A DNA stretch of 64,000 nt from NCBI GenBank assembly GCA_958350755.1, contig CATWID010000002.1, positions 31,818-95,817 of the forward strand, read 5' to 3'. The translations under genes were made by a program, and so were the position numbers. Source of the stretch: an uncultured Collinsella sp. GTDB taxonomy: Bacteria; Actinomycetota; Coriobacteriia; Coriobacteriales; Coriobacteriaceae. The notes beneath the pieces are model-generated. The model was not told the DNA's origin and made no database searches. It worked only from the letters and a program-made list of their open reading frames with translations. Shown here piece by piece: positions 16,636 to 28,648 of this stretch (the stretch's first letter is position 1; each line of letters begins with the position of its first letter).

Positions 16636-17598
16636 CTACTCGTGGATGCGAGTACCGGAGAGGCCAGCCATGGTCTCGGCGGCCTTGTCCAGGGCGCCGA
16701 TGATGCAGGTGCGGCCCTTGCGGGAACGGGCGAACTTGATGGCAGCGCGGACCTTGGGCTCCATGGAACCCTTGCCGAACTGACCCTCGTCGGCCAGACG
16801 CTCGGCCTCGTCGGCGGTGAGGTCCTCGAGCTCCTCCTGGTTGGGCTTGCCAAAGTTGATGGCGACATGCTCAACGGCGGTCAGCAGGAACAGAACGTCG
16901 GCGTCGCAGTCCTCGGCCAGCAGCTCGCCGCCCAGGTCCTTGTCGATGACGGCGGGAACGCCCTTGTAGCAGCCCTTGTTCTCGTAGTCGCGGACGACGG
17001 GGATGCCGCCGCCACCGCAGGCGATGACGATGAACTCGTTGTCGAGCAGGTTGAGGATGGAGTCAGCCTCGACGATCTTCTTGGGATCGGGGGAGGCGAC
17101 GACGCGACGCCAGCCGCGGCCGGAATCCTCGACGAAGACCTTGGAGGGATCCTCGGCCATGAACTCCTTGGCCTGCTCCTCGGTGTAGAAGGGGCCGATC
17201 GGCTTGGTCGGGTTCTTGAACGCGGGATCGTCGGGATCGCACTCGATCTGGGTGACGACGGTGGCGGCGTGCCAACGCTTATAGCGCTTGTGCATCTCGC
17301 GGCCGATGCCCTGCTGCAGGTGGTAGCCGATGTAGCCCTGGGACATGGCGCCGCACTCGGGCAGCGGCATCTCGGGGGTGCCGATGGCATCGTGGGCAGC
17401 AGCGAAGGCGTTCTGGATCATGCCGACCTGCGGGCCGTTGCCGTGGGTGATGATGATCTCGTTGCCCTGCTCGATAAGACCAAGGAGAGCGTGGGCGGTG
17501 TTGCTCACGGCCTCGATCTGCTCGACGGGGTTGTTGCCGAGGGCGTTGCCGCCGAGGGCGACGACAATACGATCGGGCTTGCCAAGAGGCTTAGACAT
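16636..17598 (-). CDS. arcC: carbamate kinase
   Basis: Enzyme of 320 residues that makes ATP, CO2 and ammonia from carbamoyl phosphate and ADP, the energy-yielding end of the arginine deiminase, agmatine or purine/allantoin routes. The N-terminus RIVVALGGNALG is the nucleotide-phosphate site of the amino acid kinase fold; HGNGPQVG near 55 and the central ACGGGGIPV and DKDLGGELLA segments match carbamate kinase. Start: ATG at 17598 with AGAAAGGA upstream, not the longer frame from 17634. No arginine deiminase or ornithine carbamoyltransferase is beside it, so its carbamoyl phosphate source lies elsewhere. It has its own terminator. Confidence 0.93.
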   Translation of the reverse strand: MSKPLGKPDRIVVALGGNALGNNPVEQIEAVSNTAHALLGLIEQGNEIIITHGNGPQVGMIQNAFAAAHDAIGTPEMPLPECGAMSQGYIGYHLQQGIGREMHKRYKRWHAATVVTQIECDPDDPAFKNPTKPIGPFYTEEQAKEFMAEDPSKVFVEDSGRGWRRVVASPDPKKIVEADSILNLLDNEFIVIACGGGGIPVVRDYENKGCYKGVPAVIDKDLGGELLAEDCDADVLFLLTAVEHVAINFGKPNQEELEDLTADEAERLADEGQFGKGSMEPKVRAAIKFARSRKGRTCIIGALDKAAETMAGLSGTRIHE

Positions 17599-17633
17599 TG
17601 CTGGAATCCTTTCTGTAAAAGGCCTACAACCCA

Positions 17634-17671
17634 TTAATAACCCGCGTCCGTGCGATACGCGAGTTTATTAA
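17634..17671 (-). promoter_or_regulatory. imperfect palindrome in the carbamate kinase leader
   Basis: TTAATAACCCGCGT and ACGCGAGTTTATTAA form an imperfect inverted repeat about 36 bases upstream of the arcC start. It could be an operator or leader hairpin. Confidence 0.35.
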
Positions 17672-18033
17672 GGTTTATATTCTCTTTATCGCTCATTTTA
17701 TTCATTTTGAAAATACCTAAGCGGCGAACGGTCGATTTTACCCGCTCAGCGTAAAGAAGCCCAGTTCAGGCATATCTACGCCATTTACGTGCAACTTTAT
17801 TTAAATAGAGCAGGGATTAGACCAGATTATGCAAACTATATCTTTGCTAAACACAAAACGGACAGCGCAATATCTTACTCGCACTATACGAGATTCTATA
17901 CATTTATTAGACGAGTATGCACCCCTGCAAAAACACGGGGCTTTTCATCCAACAAAAGGGATAGCCAATCGCGCTTCACCCCGCGGCAAGCGGCTGTGAG
18001 TTCGCAGTATGGAACTTTACCGTCGGCTTCTGC
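17672..18033. other. low-GC gene-free stretch
   Basis: About 360 bases of markedly A/T-rich sequence with no frame of coding character. It differs in composition from both flanks and may be a remnant of transferred DNA. Confidence 0.4.
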
Positions 18034-18183
18034 ATGAACGCTGCCGACGCCCTTTCGCTCCTGCGCGCCCAAGCAGCCGAGAACGCTAACGGCGCCACTG
18101 CCAACCTGGCCACCCTCAACAACGGCGCCGCCAGCCTTTTCGCAAAGTACCGTGCTGGCTCGCTGGCTTTGAGGCCTAAGTGA
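18034..18183 (+). pseudogene. 49-codon remnant or small unknown gene
   Basis: The frame from ATG 18034 to TGA 18183 encodes 49 residues rich in Ala and Asn (MNAADALSLLRAQAAENANG at the start) with strong C/G bias at third codon positions, unlike the A/T-rich sequence before it. The same frame stays coding-like upstream to a TAG near 17962. There is no ribosome binding site. It is best read as a fragment of a once longer gene; I do not recognise it. Confidence 0.3.
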
Positions 18184-18190
18184 GCTTTGC

Positions 18191-18280
18191 TATTTGCCAA
18201 TTTTTGTATGATTTGGGTCAAATCTATTTGTCAATTTTTGTATGATTAGGGGCAAATCTATTTGCCAATTTTTGTCAATG
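18191..18280 (+). repeat. 34-bp tandem repeat upstream of AAA ATPase
   Basis: Two full copies (18191-18224, 18225-18258) and a 22-base third copy (18259-18280) of TATTTGCCAATTTTTG followed by TATGATT.GGG.CAAATC. Copy junctions create palindromes such as GGCAAATCTATTTGCC. The array ends 10 bases before the ATPase ATG and includes TATGAT boxes, so it probably contains the promoter and a multi-site operator. Confidence 0.85.
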
Positions 18281-18290
18281 AGGTGTTTTA

Positions 18291-19652
18291 ATGCTACGCC
18301 GCAAGGTCACTGATAGGCTTTTGAGCTGGAAGAATAACTCCCATAAGGCCCTGCTTGTTACCGGTGCGCGTCAGATTGGCAAGAGCTATGCGATTCGCGC
18401 GTTTGGAAAGAGCAACTACGCTTCGTATTATGAGGTCAATCTGCTACTTGATGCCGAGGCAAGAGACGTACTTGTTGGCGCTAAGAACTCCATTGACTTC
18501 ATCAACCGTGTGGCCCTTCTTGCGGATGCACCGCTTGTTGAAGGAGACACGCTTATCTTCGTCGATGAGATTCAGGAGTATCCGCAGATCGTTACACTTA
18601 TGAAGGCGCTGGTCGAGGACGGACGCTTTAGCTATGTCTTCTCGGGGTCTATGCTTGGGGCTGAGTTTAAGGGGATCTCTTCTTTTCCGGTAGGGTATGT
18701 CGAGCACATTGTTATGCGGCCGATGGATTTTGAAGAGTTTTGTTGGGCAAACAGCGTCAGCGAAAATGTGCTTGCAGATATTCGCAGCCGCCTTGTCGAG
18801 AGACGTCCCGTCGAAAACTATATTCATGAGGCGATGCTCAAAAACTTTAGAGCCTATATCGTTTGCGGCGGCATGCCGGAGGTCGTTCAGAACTATATCG
18901 ATTCGGGCTATTCGCTCGTGAGAACGCGTGAGCTTCAAATTCAGCTAGTCGATCAGTACAAAAGCGATATCTCTAAATATGCATCGACTCGAGCGTTTAA
19001 CGTTCGCGCGATTTTCGAACAAATTCCCGTTCAGCTTGAGGCGGAGTCCCATCGCTTTGTTGTTTCATCCCTGGGCGAGGGGGCTCGCCTTCAAAAATAC
19101 GAGCAGGATTTCCTATGGCTGGTGAACGCGGGCGTCGGTTTGATGGTCGCCCAGGTGACGGAGGCCCGGAGTCCTCTTAAGAGGACAGAGAAGGCGACCG
19201 CCTTTAAACTATACGAGTCTGATACAGGCATGCTCGCATCACGGTATCCCGGCAGCACGGCACGCGCTGTCTACCTTGATATGAAAACCCCCAACCTCGG
19301 CGGTCTCTATGAGAACGTGGTCGCACAGGAACTCGTTGCCCTCGGAGCAGATACGTGGTACTACCAAACGCGTGAGGTCGGTGAAGTCGACTTTGTAATC
19401 GAAGGTGCCCGCGGGCATGTTGTCCCAATCGAAGTCAAATCGGGCAAGAAAGTTCGAGCACATGCAGCCCTCGACCGTTTGATGAGTGTGGGCGAGTACA
19501 AAATTCCCGAGGCCGTTGTGCTGAGCCACGAAAACCTTTGCAAAGAGGGCAAGATCCTTTACGTTCCAATCTATATGACATTCTGTCTCGATGAGTTTAT
19601 GGAAAAGGACGACCCCAACAACGATTTCTCGTTTGCACCCATATCTCTCTAG
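18291..19652 (+). CDS. AAA_14/DUF4143 ATP-binding protein
   Basis: Protein of 453 residues. AAA-type ATPase domain about 15-215 with Walker A GARQIGKS (25-32) and Walker B TLIFVDEIQEYP near 88-99, then a winged-helix-like linker, then a DUF4143 region about 225-430. The C-terminal EVDFVIEGARGHVVPIEVKS has the E..D...ExK pattern of PD-(D/E)XK nucleases. The family is abundant and strain-variable in gut anaerobes; function is unknown. Start ATG 18291 has GAGGTG upstream, just after the 34-bp tandem repeat. Codon use is less C/G-rich than neighbours, consistent with transfer. A paralogue with a shared plan is at 60578-61930. Confidence 0.85.
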   Translation: MLRRKVTDRLLSWKNNSHKALLVTGARQIGKSYAIRAFGKSNYASYYEVNLLLDAEARDVLVGAKNSIDFINRVALLADAPLVEGDTLIFVDEIQEYPQIVTLMKALVEDGRFSYVFSGSMLGAEFKGISSFPVGYVEHIVMRPMDFEEFCWANSVSENVLADIRSRLVERRPVENYIHEAMLKNFRAYIVCGGMPEVVQNYIDSGYSLVRTRELQIQLVDQYKSDISKYASTRAFNVRAIFEQIPVQLEAESHRFVVSSLGEGARLQKYEQDFLWLVNAGVGLMVAQVTEARSPLKRTEKATAFKLYESDTGMLASRYPGSTARAVYLDMKTPNLGGLYENVVAQELVALGADTWYYQTREVGEVDFVIEGARGHVVPIEVKSGKKVRAHAALDRLMSVGEYKIPEAVVLSHENLCKEGKILYVPIYMTFCLDEFMEKDDPNNDFSFAPISL

Positions 19653-19680
19653 GTCATCTGAGTCCGCAAGCCAGCCCCCA

Positions 19681-19916
19681 CGCCCAAAGTACTGCGCCTT
19701 TCGCGCCAAAGGCGCGAAACAGCAAGGGGATAGAAGGCAGCGACAACCAACTCCCCCACTATGCCCAAAGTGCTGCGATGTTTCGCGCAAAGCGCGAAAC
19801 AGCACTGGGGCAGCAGAAGGCCACAATCAGCTAGCCCTCCATGCCCAAAGTGGCGCGTGGTTTCGCGGCCACGCCGCGAAACAGCGACCGGGACAAGGCA
19901 CCCCCACAACCACGTC
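19681..19916. repeat. three diverged 80-bp tandem repeats, each with a TTTCGCG hairpin
   Basis: Units start near 19681, 19762 and 19842. Each begins YGCCCAAAGT and carries a palindrome TTTCGCG..(loop)..CGCGAAA (19699-19719, 19781-19799, 19861-19881). Hairpins are conserved while the rest diverges, implying selection on structure. They follow the ATPase stop directly. No ribosome binding site precedes the minus-strand frames through this region. Confidence 0.75.
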
Positions 19917-19952
19917 CTTCATCCGCCCACACAATCCGAGGACGTAGTCGTA

Positions 19953-20077
19953 GCAGGATCTGAGGGCTAACCTTCGCGGACACTCCGCAGGACGAAAGAA
20001 CCCCCGCCGCACGTAGTGCACAGCGGGGGTTCTTTCATGTCCGAGGACGTCCGCGAAGGTTAGCCCTCAGATCCTGC
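19953..20077. repeat. 28-bp perfect inverted repeat enclosing a terminator
   Basis: Bases 19953-19980 and 20050-20077 are exact reverse complements and flank the terminator hairpin at 19994-20036. The right arm ends 10 bases from the pyruvate:ferredoxin oxidoreductase stop. Its CTGAGGGC core recalls the 3064-3206 palindrome. Confidence 0.8.
19994..20036 (-). terminator. strong terminator of pyruvate:ferredoxin oxidoreductase
   Basis: GAAAGAACCCCCGC pairs perfectly with GCGGGGGTTCTTTC across a 15-base loop. A/T at the stem base makes it usable in both directions; it lies between convergent genes. Confidence 0.75.
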
Positions 20078-20087
20078 GGTGGGAGAC

Positions 20088-23627
<3,540 letters not shown>

Positions 23628-24025
23628 ATACCCCTCTCCTCTCATATAGGTATACAGGCCCCGGCGATCGCCGGGATGTTGGCGTGATGGGATTTTCGCT
23701 GTTGCTTCCAATCATCTGGCAGGCAGGCTCAGCAGCAGGTACATGGCGTGGAGAGAAGGCATGCCGAGGCGAGGAGGGCTGCACGCGCTCCACAAGCCCA
23801 GCTACCCGTCTTGCACATGACCGAGCGCCGCAAAGGCCGCATGCCGGATGCTCCCGGGCACGCCCCGGCGATGGGAAGCGCCCGCAACGGAAATCCGCAT
23901 GCGGGTTTATTGTACCCCGCCGTCAAGTGTAATTTCGGCAAATATAGGCGGGCGGTAAAGGTTTACCTTGGGTGACCATCAAGGGCAAAATTGATCCTTC
24001 CGTCACCGAGGGACCAAATGGCAGC
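23628..24025. promoter_or_regulatory. leader region of pyruvate:ferredoxin oxidoreductase with small palindromes
   Basis: About 400 gene-free bases. GGTAAAGGTTTACC at 23954-23967 is a 6-2-6 palindrome. At 23971-24007, GGTGAC and ATCAA are matched by TTGAT and GTCACC, giving a nested hairpin. TTGACG and TACAAT occur on the minus strand near 23930 but are wrongly spaced for one promoter. No RNA gene recognised. Confidence 0.35.
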
Positions 24026-24086
24026 TGCGGTGAAATAGGAACTGTTTTTGCCGGCCGTAGCCTTAAACAGCCCCTATTTCACCGCA
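24026..24086. repeat. 22-bp inverted repeat (two mismatches)
   Basis: TGCGGTGAAATAGGAACTGT at 24026 onward pairs with the segment ending TATTTCACCGCA at 24086. It is placed 18 bases past the FHA-protein stop and has no T tract after it. It could end or stabilise the FHA transcript, or belong to the long-palindrome class seen elsewhere. Confidence 0.6.
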
Positions 24087-24104
24087 ACTTATTTAGGAGA
24101 TGAG

Positions 24105-25043
24105 TCAGAGGGCGCCGAGGAGGATGGCGTAGGTAGTGGATTCGCCGAGCTTGAGCTCGTCGCCGGGATTGAGCTGGGCGGAACGGCCGGGCTCGACCTG
24201 AATGCAAACGCGCGTGGCCCCGTTTACCACCACGGTTCCGTTGGTGGACGACAAGTCCTCGACGTGCCAGATATTTTGAGCATCGCACCAGATATGGGCA
24301 TGGCGGGCCGAGACATCGTCGCCGACGTCGGTAATATCGCCCTCACCAGTGGCCAGCGCGCCAATCTCAACACCCTGCTCACTCGGCTGAATCCAGCGCG
24401 GGGCGCTCACGACAAAACTGTTTTGCACGCGCAGCAAGCCCAAAGGGTGCGCCGGGGCGGGTTCGCGTTCGCCCGCAGTCAGCGACATGCCAAGCGAACG
24501 CGGCGTGGATGTGCCTCCGCCGCAGGTCGCGTTCGCGTAGTCGATGGCATAGTTCACCGAGGACCGCACATCCGCCGAACAACCGACGGCGACAAACAGC
24601 ACCAGCACGACCTCGGCGCGCTCGGCGGGCATGAGTTCCGCCGCCTGGGACAGGCGATCGAGCGCGTTGCGATAGAGATTCGTGTCCTGGTGGCACTCTT
24701 CGAGCGCGCGTACCATCGGTTCACCTGCAGGACCGCACACCATATTGATTACAGCCGTGGAGTCCATGGGATTGCGCTGGCGCAGGGCCAGTTGCGACAT
24801 AATACGCGCAGCCGAGGTACCGTATTCGGCAAAGTAGCGCTGCTGAAGCGTGCCGACCGGCGCGCGAACGATAAAGCGGGAAACCCAAGAGCGATCGGCG
24901 GCCCGGCTCTGCGGGCTGCGGCCGTCGGCGAGCGGACGGGACGAAAGCACCAAGCCGCACAGCTCGATATGGCTCAGATGCGCCGCGCGCTTAAAGATGT
25001 CAAACATGGCCCCGCATGGGGTGAGCTCAACTTGAGATGCCAT
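24105..25043 (-). CDS. FHA-domain protein
   Basis: Protein of 312 residues. Residues 1-210 are not recognised and contain several cysteines. The C-terminal FHA domain (about 215-312) has the phosphothreonine-binding signature SARHAHI near 250 and VEDLSSTNGT near 265-274. FHA domains bind phosphothreonine on kinase substrates. The gene starts 3 bases after the kinase stop (AAGGAGG inside the kinase 3' end), so it is in one operon with the Ser/Thr kinase and should bind that kinase's products. A cytoplasmic location is inferred, as no membrane span is visible. Last gene of the module. Confidence 0.82.
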   Translation of the reverse strand: MASQVELTPCGAMFDIFKRAAHLSHIELCGLVLSSRPLADGRSPQSRAADRSWVSRFIVRAPVGTLQQRYFAEYGTSAARIMSQLALRQRNPMDSTAVINMVCGPAGEPMVRALEECHQDTNLYRNALDRLSQAAELMPAERAEVVLVLFVAVGCSADVRSSVNYAIDYANATCGGGTSTPRSLGMSLTAGEREPAPAHPLGLLRVQNSFVVSAPRWIQPSEQGVEIGALATGEGDITDVGDDVSARHAHIWCDAQNIWHVEDLSSTNGTVVVNGATRVCIQVEPGRSAQLNPGDELKLGESTTYAILLGAL

Positions 25044-25046
25044 GAC

Positions 25047-26891
25047 CTAGGCCTCCTTGGTCGTAGAAATAGAATCGGACGATACTTCGACAGGTCCGCC
25101 AAAAGTACGGGCAGCTGCGGCTCCACCGGCAAGCGGAGTCGCCATCTGGGCTTTTGTGCGTCGCGGTGCCGAAACGGGAAGTTCAAAGGCAAAGCCCATC
25201 GCAAGCAAAAACCACGTAAGCGTATAGGTTGCAACCAGAGCGGCAACAAGGCCGCCCATCACGGCGCGTTGGGAAAATACGCTACATGCAGCCACAACCA
25301 GCACCGGAACCTCGCAGGCAGAAAGCGCAAGCACGCCCTGCAGGAAGCCCGAACGCCGATCGCGCGCAAGTGTCCCCGCGGCAACGCCGGCTATACCTGG
25401 CAGCGCCAACGCCAGTGCGGCAATAATACCCGGTAGCGACCCAGACCACACGAGCGATCCCAAAGTCGCCGTCACGCGAGCGCCCGACGCCAGCAGCGCG
25501 GCCGAAACCACGACCACAGCCCAAACCACGCCACAGACGACCGTCGCGCCGACCATCAGCGCGCGACGAACCGCGCGGCCGGACGCATCCATGGGGCACG
25601 GCGTGAGCGGCTCGCCGCGGAGCGAACGACCGACATTTTGCGTATAGTGGTCACAAAACGCCGAGAGCGCCGCCTCGACCGCCGCCGGCTCGGGACGATC
25701 TTTTTGATGGCTGGACAGACAGGCCATCACCACGTCGAACAGCTGGGCATCGACAAACGCCAGCGCATCGCGTAGCTCTTCGGAATCCGGCTCAAGCCCT
25801 AGCTGCTGGGCCTGCTCGGCCGCGGCGAGCGCCACATCGGGCTCACGACGAAGCAGCTGAGTCAAATCGCAACCGGGCGCATGGGCACCAATGGGATAGT
25901 CGGGCCGCGTGTCCATCTTGAGACGGTAGGGGCTCGCGATGTCGTGCGTCTTTTTGCGCGAACCCGAGGTGCCCGAAGCGCTCGGCGCGGCTTCGTATGG
26001 CGCGACGCCGGCAATGAGCTCGTAAACCGTGCTTGCCGCGGCATAGACGTCGATCGCCGGCGACATACGCAAAGCGCGCAGGTCGGGAATATCGTCGGTG
26101 AGCATCTCGGGCGGGGCGTAGGCAACCGTCGCGCGACGCAGCGTGGCATAGCGCTCCGTAAACGACGCCTTGCCGCCGGTACCGGCCACGGCCGACGCAG
26201 GCTCAAGCGCCAGCGACGAGCCAAAGTCGATCAGGCACAGGTCAAAGGTGCCCTCGGCAAGCTGCCGGTCAAGCGGTAGACGCGCCGTACGCACCATAAT
26301 ATTAGCGGGCGAGATATCGCGATGGACAAAGCCCTCGCCCACCAGGCTCATACGGCAGAGCAGATCGAACAGGTCGCGACCCAGACGCGCCGCCACAAGC
26401 GGCGACAGGCGTCCGGCATCATCCACGGCAAGTCGCGAACGCAAGCGGGCAAGCGTCTCGCCCTCGACCCATTCCATGACAATTGCAGGCACACCGTCGA
26501 CCTCGCCCCAGCCATAGAGACGGGGAAAGCCCTTAAGGCCCGAAAGGGCACGATGGCATTCATATTCCTCGCGAAATGCCGCTTTGAACTTGGCGACCAG
26601 CGCCTCATGGGCGGCATCGTCGTCAAACTCATCGCGCGTCGGCAAGATGAGCTGTTTGAGTGCTACGGCCTCGCCTTGGGCGTTGACGGCACGCGTCACG
26701 CGGCCGATACCGCCACGGCGCATGGTGGCATCGTCGGCAAACAGCATCGTAAAACGACGCAGATAGGCAGGCAGTTCGTCCTGACCGAGCGCAATGGCCG
26801 GCTCAAACCCGTCGACACGCGCCAGGCGCAAGCCGACCATGGGATCGCGACCGAGCGATTGTGGTGTGGTGGATGCAAGATCGGTCATCAT
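25047..26891 (-). CDS. Ser/Thr protein kinase with C-terminal membrane domain
   Basis: Protein of 614 residues. The kinase domain (about 45-320) has a Gly-rich loop RRGGIGRV, catalytic Lys in VALKQL, HRDISPANIM (catalytic Asp; Ser replaces the usual Lys), DFG in LIDFGSS and APPEM. The C-terminal part (about 450-600) has about four hydrophobic segments, and no PASTA or other outside sensor domain is seen. Ser in place of Lys in the HRDxKxxN loop is unusual but found in some eukaryote-like kinases. Start ATG overlaps the stop of the upstream gene (TATGA), and FHA follows 3 bases later: a secreted protein-kinase-FHA operon. Possible input comes from the anchored protein upstream. Confidence 0.88.
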   Translation of the reverse strand: MMTDLASTTPQSLGRDPMVGLRLARVDGFEPAIALGQDELPAYLRRFTMLFADDATMRRGGIGRVTRAVNAQGEAVALKQLILPTRDEFDDDAAHEALVAKFKAAFREEYECHRALSGLKGFPRLYGWGEVDGVPAIVMEWVEGETLARLRSRLAVDDAGRLSPLVAARLGRDLFDLLCRMSLVGEGFVHRDISPANIMVRTARLPLDRQLAEGTFDLCLIDFGSSLALEPASAVAGTGGKASFTERYATLRRATVAYAPPEMLTDDIPDLRALRMSPAIDVYAAASTVYELIAGVAPYEAAPSASGTSGSRKKTHDIASPYRLKMDTRPDYPIGAHAPGCDLTQLLRREPDVALAAAEQAQQLGLEPDSEELRDALAFVDAQLFDVVMACLSSHQKDRPEPAAVEAALSAFCDHYTQNVGRSLRGEPLTPCPMDASGRAVRRALMVGATVVCGVVWAVVVVSAALLASGARVTATLGSLVWSGSLPGIIAALALALPGIAGVAAGTLARDRRSGFLQGVLALSACEVPVLVVAACSVFSQRAVMGGLVAALVATYTLTWFLLAMGFAFELPVSAPRRTKAQMATPLAGGAAAARTFGGPVEVSSDSISTTKEA

Positions 26892-27793
26892 AGGGCAAGC
26901 GCCGCCACGTTATTGTTGAAGTTACCGAGCGCGACGTCATCATCGCCGTAATGGCCGACCCATTGACATAGGTTGGTGTAACAGCCCCACAGATTGGCAT
27001 ACTGCTGATACCACTTTGACCGGGGCGAGAATGTCTGACGACCGAACTCGGCTCGAATGACAAACATCTCCCCGACCAGGCTGTCGCACGGCCTGGGATC
27101 TCCCGTAGAGTTATAGGTCGAGACCACGTCATTGGCACGAGAAACATAGCCGTCGAGCATGTTGTACTTGGTCACAAGCCAACTGTGAATGCTCTCTTCC
27201 TCAGCAGCGGAAAGGCCACCGGAGTTTGCATCGTTGTCAGCGTTGCCGCCCGTCGAGCCGCCGTTTCCAGACCCTCCGGCAGAGGAACCCGACCCAGAGC
27301 CGCCGCCCGAACTCGACGAATCCGAGCCGGAGCCAGAAGTATCCGAGCTACCGGGCTTTCCGGACTGCTGGGCGTCCTGCTCCTTCTGCCGCTCGACCTT
27401 ATTCACCGTTGCCGCCACGCTATTGTTGGACAACCGATCGATGATCTTGGTGTTGGTGAGCACGATGGTTTTGCCATTGGCAAGCGTGACTTCGTTGTCC
27501 GGGGCCTCGGCGCCGTCCGCGTCGTCGGCGCCAAACACAATATGCGCGACCACACTTGCCCAAGCATATCCAGTCGTGGTGCCCAGATCACTTTTGACCT
27601 CATGCCCCACGCGCGGTTCGCGTGCGGCATGTGCCTGCATCATGGACGGCACGGTCATGCCATAGGCAGAAACGCCAGCTATGACCAGCACCAGCGAGCA
27701 AGACAGCAGTGCGTACGCCCGCGGCGCCAAGCCCAGTCGGCGTCGCATGCGCACCGCGGCGCCGCGCTTTGTCTGAGTGCCACCGGGCCGCAT
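26888..27793 (-). CDS. membrane-anchored protein with Ser/Gly linker
   Basis: Protein of 301 residues, unrecognised. A basic N-terminus, one hydrophobic segment at about 28-47 (signal-anchor or cleavable signal ending near AHA), an outside region, a very Ser/Gly-rich linker (about 150-195), and a compact C-terminal domain (about 200-301) with a few Cys and many Trp/Tyr. Start: ATG at 27793 with GGAGGAGAACGC upstream; longer frames lack a site and cross a terminator. Its stop overlaps the kinase start, so it is probably the extracytoplasmic sensor or a substrate of that kinase. Confidence 0.7.
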   Translation of the reverse strand: MRPGGTQTKRGAAVRMRRRLGLAPRAYALLSCSLVLVIAGVSAYGMTVPSMMQAHAAREPRVGHEVKSDLGTTTGYAWASVVAHIVFGADDADGAEAPDNEVTLANGKTIVLTNTKIIDRLSNNSVAATVNKVERQKEQDAQQSGKPGSSDTSGSGSDSSSSGGGSGSGSSAGGSGNGGSTGGNADNDANSGGLSAAEEESIHSWLVTKYNMLDGYVSRANDVVSTYNSTGDPRPCDSLVGEMFVIRAEFGRQTFSPRSKWYQQYANLWGCYTNLCQWVGHYGDDDVALGNFNNNVAALAL

Positions 27794-27808
27794 GCGTTCT
27801 CCTCCAGC

Positions 27809-27833
27809 AAAAACACGCCGCTCGGGAGCGGCG
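27809..27833 (-). terminator. terminator just upstream of the kinase module
   Basis: Minus strand CGCCGCTC...GAGCGGCG with a 2-base loop, then TGTTTTTG, 16 bases before the anchored-protein start. It ends recR transcripts or works as a leader attenuator. Confidence 0.65.
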
Positions 27834-28038
27834 CATTCATTCGAATCCATATTTGAGTGTATCAGCGAACCCAAAAGGTTGCGCAACGAATGGGCAAATT
27901 AAGGATGCGAGTGGAAGCATCCATGCGATAAGCGGATACAAAGCATCTTTGTTGCACAACAAACTTACAGTCGCACGGGGAAATTATGACTACCCCGTGC
28001 GTCGCGAGGAAAACATACGGCAGGAGCAGGCTCGCCAC

Positions 28039-28635
28039 CTAAATCGTGCGACGGGCCTCAATGGCGCGCCCGAGCGTAAGCTCGTCGGCATACTCCAGGT
28101 CGCCGCCCACGGGCAGACCACTCGCCAGACGCGACACCTCGACGCCCAGCGGCTTGATAGTGCGGGCCAGGTAGCTCGCCGTGGTCTCGCCCTCAATATT
28201 GGGGTTGGTGGCGATGATGACCTCGTGGATGTCCTCGTGACCCAAGCGTGCCAGCAGCTCGCGAATGTGCAGCTGCTCGGGGCCAATCTTGTCCATGGGG
28301 CTGATCACGCCGCCCAATACGTGGTAGAGACCGTGGTAGCTGCCCGTGCGCTCGATCGCCTGGACGTCGCGCGGCTCGCCCACCACGCAAATGCGAGTGG
28401 TGTCGCGCATCGAATCCTGGCAGATGGAGCACTCGTCGGCCGTGGCGTAGTTAAAGCAGCGGCTGCAAAAGTGAACCTCCTGCTTAACCTCCAGGATGGC
28501 CTCGGCCAGGCGGCGCGCCTCCTCGGCGTCAGCCTCCAACAGGTAATAGGCGATGCGCTGAGCTGACTTGGGACCAATGCCCGGCAGGCGGCCCAGCTCA
28601 TCGAGCAGTTTTTGCAGACTGTGATTCGCACTCAT
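28039..28635 (-). CDS. recR: recombination mediator RecR
   Basis: Protein of 198 residues that, with RecO and RecF, loads RecA at single-strand gaps. Helix-hairpin-helix [13 protein letters not shown] near 17-29, four-cysteine zinc site CSRC...CSIC at about 57-72, Toprim domain about 78-175 with [10 protein letters not shown] and the conserved [13 protein letters not shown], and the Walker-like C-terminus. Normal length. Start ATG 28635, 13 bases after the ebfC stop, forming the standard dnaX-ebfC-recR neighbourhood. Confidence 0.97.
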   Translation of the reverse strand: MSANHSLQKLLDELGRLPGIGPKSAQRIAYYLLEADAEEARRLAEAILEVKQEVHFCSRCFNYATADECSICQDSMRDTTRICVVGEPRDVQAIERTGSYHGLYHVLGGVISPMDKIGPEQLHIRELLARLGHEDIHEVIIATNPNIEGETTASYLARTIKPLGVEVSRLASGLPVGGDLEYADELTLGRAIEARRTI

Positions 28636-28648
28636 ATATATGCGTGTC

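Noticed and set aside
12089..17598. One catabolic operon of permease, amidohydrolase and carbamate kinase
   Set aside because: A plus-strand peptidase gene, repeats and a terminator lie between the kinase and the other two, so only the permease-amidohydrolase pair is supported.
23684..23932. Plus-strand frame in the leader of the PFOR gene
   Set aside because: No ribosome binding site, Arg/Cys-rich low-complexity translation and no family.
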